Below are positions 9,370 to 17,323 of a DNA stretch of 34,223 nt, in pieces (positions within the stretch are counted from its first letter, which is position 1; every line of letters starts with the position of its first letter). This stretch comes from Candidatus Andersenbacteria bacterium RIFCSPHIGHO2_02_FULL_45_11. Lineage in GTDB: Bacteria > Patescibacteriota > Andersenbacteria > UBA10190. The translations under genes and the position numbers were made by a program. Below the pieces are notes generated by a model that made no database searches, had not been told where the DNA came from, and saw only the letters and a list, made by a program, of their open reading frames with translations. Location of the stretch: positions 12,020 to 46,242 of the forward strand of contig MHHP01000015.1 in the NCBI GenBank assembly GCA_001817055.1, in the 5' to 3' direction.

Positions 9370-10415
9370 AAAAATCACTGACCATACGAGGGCTCATAGG
9401 GTATATTATCGTGAGTGTTATATGTGGAGTACTACCATTTCCGGTGAGTGCTGCACGTACGGTAGTGTTTGCTACTTTGAATGGGTTGCTTTCCGTGGTT
9501 GTTGCTCCATCAGCTTTTATCACTGCCCAGTTAGCAGTTACTACGTCTGGTTCGGGTTCAAATAACGATTGGGAGTCTACATATTGGCAAGTTGGCAACG
9601 AAGTATCTGGATGTGTGGACCATTCTGACCATACGAATCCTGGAACGTTTTCAGAAAGTTTTACCATTACTGCGCCGAGTAGTCCGGGTACTTATAGTGT
9701 TTCATTTGTTGCGTATAAGGATGATGGTTGCAGTCAAGATGGAAGCCTTACGTTTACCATGACCAACAGTGTTACCGTGATTGGCCCCTCATCTTCGCCT
9801 ACTCCTCCTATTCCCACACCTAGTCCGTCGCCGTCTCCTACACCTACCCCTACACCGTTTCCTACACCTACCCCTACACCGTTTCCTACACCTACACCTA
9901 CACCTATAGATTATGAAATTTCAACGTGTGACGAGACATGGGACGTAACGTTTGAGCAGACTTCGGGAAGTGCTGTAAGGAACGGGCAAGTAGGGTTTAA
10001 GGTTACGTTGCCAGGCCTAAGTTATGGACGAATGAAGAATAACCCGAGTATTTATCATGCGTATCAATATCCGGATGATACCTTTGTTACTGACCCAGAA
10101 ATGGTTATAACGAGCTTTGATAGCCCCGACCCTGGGTACGAGGGGGTTATATATATGAAAAGTGCAGACGTTGTCTTGGTAAAGTTTGATTTGTGGTGTA
10201 TGGATACGGGCGATTCTTTTACAGTATTCAAGACGTTTTACTGGCCTCTTCCTACATCCGTAGCACCAACTCCAACTCCAACGCCCACTGGCAGTGTTTC
10301 TGATATTCGGTATGTTGATTTTGAGATGGTTTTGGATGTTGATTCCGCAAGTTCTTCTGATGGGCTCATTTTAAACTCACAGGTGCAATTACGAAATTTA
10401 AAAGAAAATTTATAG
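9366..10415 (+). CDS. Secreted protein with Pro/Thr-rich tandem-repeat linker
   Basis: Hydrophobic N-term signal-like segment, Ig-like region 'GTFSESFTITAPSSPGTYSVSFVAYKDDGCSQDGS', linker 'PTPTPTPFPTPTPTPFPTPTPTP'; ATGA overlap. Confidence 0.7.
   Translation: MKKSLTIRGLIGYIIVSVICGVLPFPVSAARTVVFATLNGLLSVVVAPSAFITAQLAVTTSGSGSNNDWESTYWQVGNEVSGCVDHSDHTNPGTFSESFTITAPSSPGTYSVSFVAYKDDGCSQDGSLTFTMTNSVTVIGPSSSPTPPIPTPSPSPSPTPTPTPFPTPTPTPFPTPTPTPIDYEISTCDETWDVTFEQTSGSAVRNGQVGFKVTLPGLSYGRMKNNPSIYHAYQYPDDTFVTDPEMVITSFDSPDPGYEGVIYMKSADVVLVKFDLWCMDTGDSFTVFKTFYWPLPTSVAPTPTPTPTGSVSDIRYVDFEMVLDVDSASSSDGLILNSQVQLRNLKENL
9837..9906 (+). repeat. In-frame tandem repeat, 24-bp unit (2 exact copies plus a degenerate one) coding PTPTPTPF
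   Basis: cctacacctacccctacaccgttt at 9837-9860 and 9861-9884, then cctacacctacacctacaccta. Confidence 0.9.
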
Positions 10416-10450
10416 TAATGGGTGTATAGTATTTCGTATATTCATGATTC

Positions 10451-10591
10451 ATACCAACTTAACCTAATCTATGCGATGTCATGCTGGACCTGCCTACCGA
10501 GCAGGCAGGCTTGATCCGGCATCCAGACGTAGTCTACGTGGATTCCGGGTCAAGCTCAGACAGACTAGAACGGATAGGGTTAAGTTGGTAT
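10451..10591. mobile_element. MITE-like non-coding element with terminal inverted repeats
   Basis: Left end ATACCAACTTAACC (10451-10464), right end GGTTAAGTTGGTAT (10578-10591); internal hairpin CCTGCCTaccgagcAGGCAGG. Confidence 0.7.
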
Positions 10592-10670
10592 TACCTACCC
10601 CATGCGTAACCCCCAACAACTCAATTTCTACAAGCTAATGCAGCTATAAGCTAAAGAAGCTTAGTGGGTG

Positions 10671-10676
10671 TATAAT
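10671..10676 (+). promoter_or_regulatory. -10 box TATAAT, 6 nt before ATG of next pilin gene
   Basis: gTATAATtaccctATG; no convincing -35 found. Confidence 0.45.
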
Positions 10677-10682
10677 TACCCT

Positions 10683-11615
10683 ATGCAGAATGGGTTTACC
10701 TTGATAGAGGTTTTAATAGCGATGTTTTTATTTGCAGTTGCAACGATTGCGATTGTGGGTGTTTCGGTATTGGTTTCCAAAACAACATTTAAGGTTGAAA
10801 AACAGGTTGTCGCACAAGCAATTGCGAACGACGCTATAGAAAAGCTCCATGGATTGCCGTACACTAAAATTGGTATTATCCCGAGCGGCGCAACTGGAGG
10901 ATTGAAGCCAGACGGTTCACTTGAATATATACAATCAATTCAGCAAGACCAGCAAGAATATGTTCTTATAACAAATATATTCCCCGTTGATGATTCGGCA
11001 AATGGTTCTGTCTCAGGTATTTTAAGTCTTGCAAATGCGGACTATGTAACAGTTCGAGTTCAGGTAAGTCCTACGGTAGGTGGGGTTGCATCTGGATCTG
11101 CGAGTAGTAGCGTTGTTTCAGCGGCAACCACAGTTGCAAATTGGCCCCCCGGAGCGTGTAGTCCCGGTGAAGTAACCTGTTCGGTTGAGTTTCCTGCGTT
11201 ACCCTCTACGTTTGTATTTTCCAGCAGTATTCAAATACGGACGTTTGTAAATAGCCTTGGGTTGTTTTCCAAAATCCCAGATGGAACAGGAACTAGTGAT
11301 GGCAGATTTCGCGACAATATCGCAACAAGACGCAAGCTTTGTAATCTCAAGGGCTATGCCATTGCGGCATCTACAAATGGCAGCGCTTCTCCGATTGATA
11401 ACTATCAGTGGAACGGTAGCGCTTTTCAAAGTACTGGCAATACTACATATATCGCAACGCTTACGTGTAGTAGCCCCGTATCAACCGCTTCATGTTCTTA
11501 TATGGCAGCTTGTCCCTCAAGTGGAAATTGTGCCGATGCAACAGTCCCGCGTGGATATACACCAAGCGGTGCTTTGTATCTGGGCCAAGGTGACCCTGCT
11601 TGGGTATGTTCGTAA
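10683..11615 (+). CDS. Prepilin-like minor pilin (GspI/PilV-type)
   Basis: 'MQNG/FTLIEVLIAMFLFAVATIAIVGVSVLV' with Glu +5; 'AIANDAIEKLHGLPYTKIG' resembles 'ALANETMEKIRNLPYDNVG' in the 7571 gene. Confidence 0.85.
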   Translation: MQNGFTLIEVLIAMFLFAVATIAIVGVSVLVSKTTFKVEKQVVAQAIANDAIEKLHGLPYTKIGIIPSGATGGLKPDGSLEYIQSIQQDQQEYVLITNIFPVDDSANGSVSGILSLANADYVTVRVQVSPTVGGVASGSASSSVVSAATTVANWPPGACSPGEVTCSVEFPALPSTFVFSSSIQIRTFVNSLGLFSKIPDGTGTSDGRFRDNIATRRKLCNLKGYAIAASTNGSASPIDNYQWNGSAFQSTGNTTYIATLTCSSPVSTASCSYMAACPSSGNCADATVPRGYTPSGALYLGQGDPAWVCS

Positions 11616-11618
11616 TCT

Positions 11619-13790
11619 ATGAATGAATTATCTAGGAGTAACGGGGGAATACTACTGATGGTGATGGTGATTGTTTCTATGTTGACAGTTATGTTTATAG
11701 GCTCTGTGGGAATTGTGTCCCGCGAATTGCATATTACGTCTGACGCAACACAGAAAGAGCGTATATATCAGGTTGCGGAATCAGGAGTGCAGCGTATCTT
11801 ATTTTTGGTAGAAAATGCTGATTATACATTAGATCAGCTAGTTGCGTTGTCTGGAATTCCTACATCAATTGCTGACCCGGTAGCAAATACAGCTGTTGGC
11901 ACGTATACGTTGTCTGTGGTAAAGCAGGGTAGTGGTCAGGCGGTTGATGTTATTTCGCTTGCGCGCAGTCCTGATGATCGCTTTTGTTCTAAAGTGAGTG
12001 CCACTATCAAAAGTCCGTCCGGAAGTGCTGTGGGGCCATATTTTGCATATAAATGGAACCGTTCTGTATGCCCAGTGGATACCGTAGCACCAAATTCACC
12101 TACTGCCCTACCTGCGGGAGGGGTTTATAACGAGACTAAAAATGTTTCGTTATCGGCAGAAGCAAATGCGACTATCTACTACACAATAGATAGCACTGAT
12201 CCAACTACGAGTTCAACGGTGTATACAAGTCCTATCTCTATTTCTGCAACGGTTACGCTGCGCGCCATTGCGGTAGATGCTGCGGGGAATGTAAGCACTA
12301 TAATGGTTGAGGTATATACAATAGATACAACGCCTCCGGCAGCGCCCGTAGCATCTCCTGCTGGTGGAAGCTATACATCTGCACAATCCATTTCGTTATC
12401 AGCAGAATCTGGCGCGGCAATTCGATATACGCTGGATGGTTCTACGCCTACCGTTGCCTCAGCCCTCTATTCTTCTGTAATTGCAATTAGCTCTTCAAAA
12501 ACTCTGAAGGCTATTGCACTAGATGCCGCAGGAAATGTAAGTCCGATTATGTCGGAAGTGTATACGTTCGCGTTTGCAAATGGTGCACCTGCAATTGACT
12601 TGATTGGACAGTATGTTAATCGAACAGATAATCCTTTACAGGCTTTATACGCAAAAGGATATGCAAACGATGCAAATGGGAGCGGTCCAATTCCTGTTAA
12701 TCGGTATGGTTTGTATCATCCCTGGAATGGAATTGCGCTTGATGGTCTGGGGCATAGATTGTTTATTGGTGATTCGTATAATAGTCGAGTTCTTGTGTAT
12801 AATCTAAATTTGGATAATACGTTGCCAGATCCTATTCCTGATAACGTTATTGGGAAAACTAACTATACTAACGCAGGAGGATTGCCACCTTTGCAGTCAA
12901 GAGTTGGTCGTCCTATTGCTCTTGCGTATGACAGTACCAATAAGCGTCTTTTTGTTGCATCTGACGGCACTCATAGAATACTTGTTTTTGATGTCGTTTC
13001 TATTACTGATGGTGAGCCTGCCATTAATATCATTGGGCAATCAACATATGCTGCTACAACCCCGTCCTCGTGTGCTCAGAATGGTCTGAACAACCCTAAT
13101 GGACTTGAGTATGATAGTATCAATAATAGACTGTTTGTTGCCGATACGAACAATAGACGAATGATGATATTTGATGTAAGGCCAGTTAGCTCCAGTGATC
13201 CACGCCTTTTATCTGGAGACAAGCCCAATGCTATCAATGTTCTTGGTAAATCTAGCTTCACTCCTTGCGGCGCTGGTGTGGATCTTGGCTCTCAGGCAAA
13301 TCTTGAGCAACCAATAGCGGTGTTGTATGACGGTACTACTGGACGCTTATTGATTTCAGATATGCAAGATGATCGTGTAATGGTATTTGATGGTAGGCCC
13401 CTAAGTTCTTCTGATCTTCGTCTTGCAGTCGGGGATGGGGCACAAGCTATCAATGTTCTTGGGCGAGGCGATTGGGGTACGAATGCGGATGGGGCGGTTA
13501 GCATAAATCGTTTGGATAATCCAGGTTCTCTTGCACTTGATCTTCCCAGGCAACGTCTTTTTGTTGCAGATAAGAGTAATAATCGTGTAGTTGTTTTTGA
13601 TATTACCGATATTTCAAACGGAGAGAATGCAATCGGCGTTCTTGGTCAACTAAGTTTTGACTCTTCGGGTGGCGGACTTACGCAGTCAACATTTGCCGCG
13701 CCATCTGGACTCTTATACGATAACACTAATAGTCGTCTGTTTGTTTCTGATTGGGGTAATAATCGTGTCATGATATTTTCTGTACCCTAA
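11619..13790 (+). CDS. PilX/GspK-like minor pilin with two chitobiase C-terminal-like beta domains and C-terminal NHL-type repeats (predicted beta-propeller)
   Basis: N-term 'SNGGILLMVMVIVSMLTVMFIGSVG...QVAESGVQRILFLVE'; two repeats of 'PAGGxYxxxxxxSLSAEsxAtIyYTlDgsxPT...LrAIAxDAAGNVS'; repeats 'GLEYDSINNRLFVADTNNRRMMIFDV', 'RLFVSDWGNNRVMIFSVP'. Confidence 0.85.
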   Translation: MNELSRSNGGILLMVMVIVSMLTVMFIGSVGIVSRELHITSDATQKERIYQVAESGVQRILFLVENADYTLDQLVALSGIPTSIADPVANTAVGTYTLSVVKQGSGQAVDVISLARSPDDRFCSKVSATIKSPSGSAVGPYFAYKWNRSVCPVDTVAPNSPTALPAGGVYNETKNVSLSAEANATIYYTIDSTDPTTSSTVYTSPISISATVTLRAIAVDAAGNVSTIMVEVYTIDTTPPAAPVASPAGGSYTSAQSISLSAESGAAIRYTLDGSTPTVASALYSSVIAISSSKTLKAIALDAAGNVSPIMSEVYTFAFANGAPAIDLIGQYVNRTDNPLQALYAKGYANDANGSGPIPVNRYGLYHPWNGIALDGLGHRLFIGDSYNSRVLVYNLNLDNTLPDPIPDNVIGKTNYTNAGGLPPLQSRVGRPIALAYDSTNKRLFVASDGTHRILVFDVVSITDGEPAINIIGQSTYAATTPSSCAQNGLNNPNGLEYDSINNRLFVADTNNRRMMIFDVRPVSSSDPRLLSGDKPNAINVLGKSSFTPCGAGVDLGSQANLEQPIAVLYDGTTGRLLISDMQDDRVMVFDGRPLSSSDLRLAVGDGAQAINVLGRGDWGTNADGAVSINRLDNPGSLALDLPRQRLFVADKSNNRVVVFDITDISNGENAIGVLGQLSFDSSGGGLTQSTFAAPSGLLYDNTNSRLFVSDWGNNRVMIFSVP

Positions 13791-13796
13791 TACTCT

Positions 13797-15998
13797 ATGA
13801 TCTCTCATCATAAATCTGGATATACGCTTGTTGAACTCATTGTTGTGATGGCGATTAGCGCCGTGATTATGGGTGCCTTGCTATACTTTTTCTCCGGAAG
13901 TATCACTTCATACAGATCTCAAGTTGGGCATATATTTGCAACTGCGGATGCGCGTAATCAAGTACAGCGTATAACGGACGTTATTCGCAACACTCAAGAT
14001 AATACGAGTAATGATTGGCTGCAGGAAGCAGGGGATAATGCAATTGCCGTATATACCGACATAGAAGGGGACGGTAATCTAGAAAAAGTCGCGTATCGCA
14101 AATCTGGAACTGAGCTGACGCGAGAAGTTACTATTGCTGGGGCTACCACCTCGGGCATCATTATGCGAAACGTTGCAAATACTGACGCAGTGTTTACGTA
14201 CTATGATGCAAGCGGAAACAGTATCTCTGTACCTGAAACTAGAACATCGCTCACGGTAAAAAATATTGGCGTTAGTATTACAGTTAGCTCTACTGATCCG
14301 CAGGATGCTAATAAGCAGACTGTTTCAACTCGCATTACTCCGCGCAGTAAATTACAGGGTGATGTATCTCAAATTGTAGGGCCTGTTGCAGCTCGTGAAG
14401 TGAGTATTCAGCTCCCACGTGGGAATCCGCCGGCAAGTAACGCGAGCGCAAGTGTTGTTATTAAAGATCCGAGTTCCGGAGATACACTGTCTACAAAAAC
14501 TCTCACGTTTTCTGAATTAAATGATGGGCGCTTGAGTGTGTATGCGAATAAGTTGTATGCAATTTTGAATTACAAAACAGATACGGGGTTAGGGAATCCT
14601 GCTGGGTGGTATGTGTGGATTGCAAAAAGTGTGCCCGTGCTAAGTAGCTTGTTTCAAGTCCCTCTTGATTCGTTATATACAAATCAATGTTTGGGCGTGA
14701 GTTGGGCAACAGTACAAGCGTCAACTACCAGTTCTTGTGTGCCGCTTGATACTGCGCTCTATCCAATTACCTCTTCTGAAACATTCCAGCCTATTCTTGC
14801 GTATACGGAAAATGGCAATCGGGATTATGTACGGGACATAACATTTGCCCCCGCTCCCCCATTTGTAAATGGGTCCCCCGCCATAGATTTAATTGGGCAG
14901 TATGTAAGTCAGTCCGATAATCCACTAGTTCCTCTGTATACCAAAAATACAAATAATGATGGACAGGTAGGCGTCAATCGATTTGGATTTAATTCAGTAT
15001 CTCAGGGAATTAGCATTGATACTACCCGACATAGACTCTTTATATCTGATCCAAATAATAATCGTGTATTAGTATATAATCTAAACTCTAATGATACATT
15101 ATCCGATAGAGTTCCTGATTATGTGCTTGGGCAAGCTAACTTCACATCTAACCTAGCAGCTACTACTCAAGCCGGGATGAAATCACCTCGTGGTCTCGCA
15201 TACGACAGTGTCAATAGGAAGTTGTATGTGGGGGATTTTACGAGTGGCCGAGTCCTTATCTACGATGTTTCTACCATTACGAACGGAGAGAATGCAATTA
15301 ACGTTCTTGGGAAGACGGGCTTTGGAGGTATTGGTCCTTCTCCTGCCACCCAAGCAATACTCTATAGTCCAGTTGGTCTTGCATACGATAGTATTCATCG
15401 AAGGTTGTACGTTGCTCAGCAAACGTCTAATCGTGTAAGCGTCTTTGATGTTTCTACTATTACGAACGGAGAGAATGCAATTAATGTGCTTGGTCAATCT
15501 AATTTTTCGATAACATCTCCTTCTGCAACACAGTCCGGTTTGAAGACACCTCAGGGTCTTACGTACGATGGTGTACATAACAGGCTTTTTGTTGCAGATA
15601 GTGGCAACGGGCGTGCTCTTATCTACGATGTTTCTACTATTACGAACGGAGAGAATGCAATTAATGTGCTTGGAAAGACTACGTTTTCAGGCAGCGGTGG
15701 GGTGGCAAGCCAAAGAAATATGGGATCTATAACTGGTTTTGCATACGATAGCTTGCACAATCGTCTGTTTGTTTCAGATAGAAATAACAATCGTATTCTA
15801 GTATTTGATCTTGCTGTAATAACGAATGGTGAAAATGCGATGGGTGTAATAGGAAAAACAACCTACGATAGCAGTAACGCTTCTACTACTCAAGCAACAC
15901 TAAAACAACCAGGCGGTCTCGCATACGATAGCGTCAATAGCCGGTTGTATGTAGGGGATATCGCGAACAATCGCATTATGATATTTTCTACGCCGTAG
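13797..15998 (+). CDS. GspJ/PilW-like minor pilin with C-terminal NHL-type repeats (predicted beta-propeller)
   Basis: 'SG/YTLVELIVVMAISAVIMGALLYFFSG' with Glu +5; repeats 'GLAYDSVNRKLYVGDFTSGRVLIYDVSTITNGENAINVLGK'; C-term 'RLYVGDIANNRIMIFSTP' resembles the previous protein. Confidence 0.88.
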   Translation: MISHHKSGYTLVELIVVMAISAVIMGALLYFFSGSITSYRSQVGHIFATADARNQVQRITDVIRNTQDNTSNDWLQEAGDNAIAVYTDIEGDGNLEKVAYRKSGTELTREVTIAGATTSGIIMRNVANTDAVFTYYDASGNSISVPETRTSLTVKNIGVSITVSSTDPQDANKQTVSTRITPRSKLQGDVSQIVGPVAAREVSIQLPRGNPPASNASASVVIKDPSSGDTLSTKTLTFSELNDGRLSVYANKLYAILNYKTDTGLGNPAGWYVWIAKSVPVLSSLFQVPLDSLYTNQCLGVSWATVQASTTSSCVPLDTALYPITSSETFQPILAYTENGNRDYVRDITFAPAPPFVNGSPAIDLIGQYVSQSDNPLVPLYTKNTNNDGQVGVNRFGFNSVSQGISIDTTRHRLFISDPNNNRVLVYNLNSNDTLSDRVPDYVLGQANFTSNLAATTQAGMKSPRGLAYDSVNRKLYVGDFTSGRVLIYDVSTITNGENAINVLGKTGFGGIGPSPATQAILYSPVGLAYDSIHRRLYVAQQTSNRVSVFDVSTITNGENAINVLGQSNFSITSPSATQSGLKTPQGLTYDGVHNRLFVADSGNGRALIYDVSTITNGENAINVLGKTTFSGSGGVASQRNMGSITGFAYDSLHNRLFVSDRNNNRILVFDLAVITNGENAMGVIGKTTYDSSNASTTQATLKQPGGLAYDSVNSRLYVGDIANNRIMIFSTP
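15264..15673 (+). repeat. Near-identical intragenic NHL repeat segments
   Basis: gatgtttctactattacgaacggagagaatgcaattaatgtgcttgg is exact at 15447-15493 and 15627-15673 (180 bp apart); near-exact at 15264-15310. Confidence 0.9.
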
Positions 15999-16003
15999 AG
16001 AAT

Positions 16004-17323
16004 ATGAATACAAAATTTCTTGGAGGATTAATTATAGTATTTCTTCTCGCGCTTGTTGCGCGTGTGTCGTCGCTTGGTGCAATTAACCAAGTTGTATTTG
16101 ATGAAGTGCATTTTGGAAAGTTTATTTCTTCGTATTGTTGTACGCATGAGCGGTTTTTTGATATTCATCCGCCGATTGGAAAGCTTTTGATCGCCGGCGG
16201 TGCGTATGTTGTAGGGTACGATGGACAGTTCTCGTTCGATCATATTGGGCAACCATACGAGAATGTTCCTATTGCGGAAATTCGTATGGTTCCGGCGATA
16301 TTTGGTGCGCTGTTGCCGGTTATTATTATGATATTACTTGTGCAAGCGGGCGTTTCGCTCGAACTATCGTTTATGGGTGGCATTGCCCTAGCGTTTGAAA
16401 ATGCTCTTATAGTTGAATCTCGCTATATCCTTACGGATAGTATTTTATTGGCTGCAACGTTTGGTTGTGTGAGTGCTGCAATAGCGGCAGTACAAACAAA
16501 GCACAGCTTACGTAGCTGGTATTGGGTTATTCTTGCTGGAATTCTTGCTGGTATTGCGGTTGGAACAAAGTTTACTGGAGCAATTGGGGGGGCTCTTGCA
16601 GGAGTAGTATTACTCGTACAAGCAATTCGAGACGGATATATGAAATCGGGGATTTGGTTTGGGAAGATATCATTACTCGTGGGTACTGTTGGTGCGGTTT
16701 ACATTGCTGGGTGGGCACTGCACTTTTCACTCTTAACGCTTCCAGGATCGGGGGATGTGTGGGGAGTGCCTACGGGGCATTTCTGGCAAGATGTTGTACA
16801 GACGCATCAGAAGATGCTTTCGGCTAACTACAACTTAACAGCCGATCATCCATACGGAAGCAAGTGGTATACGTGGCCATTTATGGTACGGTCTGTATTT
16901 TATTGGCAAGGTGGAGGTAACCAGTTCCTCTACTTGCTCGGTAATCCGATAGTGTGGTGGGGGAGTGCGGCTTTCTCTGCGGTTGGGCTTCTCTATGCAT
17001 TCACACTGATTGCTCGGGGAATATTTACGAAGACGAACGCCGTTGCCTGGGTGTTTTTGCTCGGATACATCCTATCGTTTATTCCGCTTATGCGCGTGCC
17101 TCGCGTGTTATTTTTATACCATTACTTAACTCCACTGTTATTTTCACTCTTGTTTGGAGTGTGGTGGTTTGATAAGGCAGTGGGCCTGAAGCGACGAATA
17201 GTTGCTGCGGCTTGCCTTGTGTTAATTGCAGCTGGGTTTTTGTTTATGAGTTCGCTCACATACGGATTTCCGGTGTCGCAGGAGTTGCAGCATGTGTTAT
17301 TTTATATATCATCATGGCGATGA
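16004..17323 (+). CDS. Dolichyl-phosphate-mannose-protein mannosyltransferase-like (PMT/GT39)
   Basis: 'VVFDEVHFGKFISSYCCTHERFFDIHPPIGKLLIAGGAYV', 'EIRMVPAIFGALLPVIIM', multiple TM segments. Confidence 0.88.
   Translation: MNTKFLGGLIIVFLLALVARVSSLGAINQVVFDEVHFGKFISSYCCTHERFFDIHPPIGKLLIAGGAYVVGYDGQFSFDHIGQPYENVPIAEIRMVPAIFGALLPVIIMILLVQAGVSLELSFMGGIALAFENALIVESRYILTDSILLAATFGCVSAAIAAVQTKHSLRSWYWVILAGILAGIAVGTKFTGAIGGALAGVVLLVQAIRDGYMKSGIWFGKISLLVGTVGAVYIAGWALHFSLLTLPGSGDVWGVPTGHFWQDVVQTHQKMLSANYNLTADHPYGSKWYTWPFMVRSVFYWQGGGNQFLYLLGNPIVWWGSAAFSAVGLLYAFTLIARGIFTKTNAVAWVFLLGYILSFIPLMRVPRVLFLYHYLTPLLFSLLFGVWWFDKAVGLKRRIVAAACLVLIAAGFLFMSSLTYGFPVSQELQHVLFYISSWR

Noticed and set aside
15183-15578. 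131-aa antisense ORF over the NHL repeats
   Set aside because: Antisense to a strongly supported gene; its repeated peptide is a mirror of the sense-strand repeats.
15264-15900. Possible CRISPR-like regular repeats (~180 bp spacing)
   Set aside because: Repeats are in frame inside a coding region and encode NHL-type units; spacing is too long and no spacers or cas genes were seen.
17212-17313. Upstream start of the PilX-like ORF
   Set aside because: Lies inside the conserved PMT coding sequence; ATG at 17314/17320 at the ATGA junction is more plausible.
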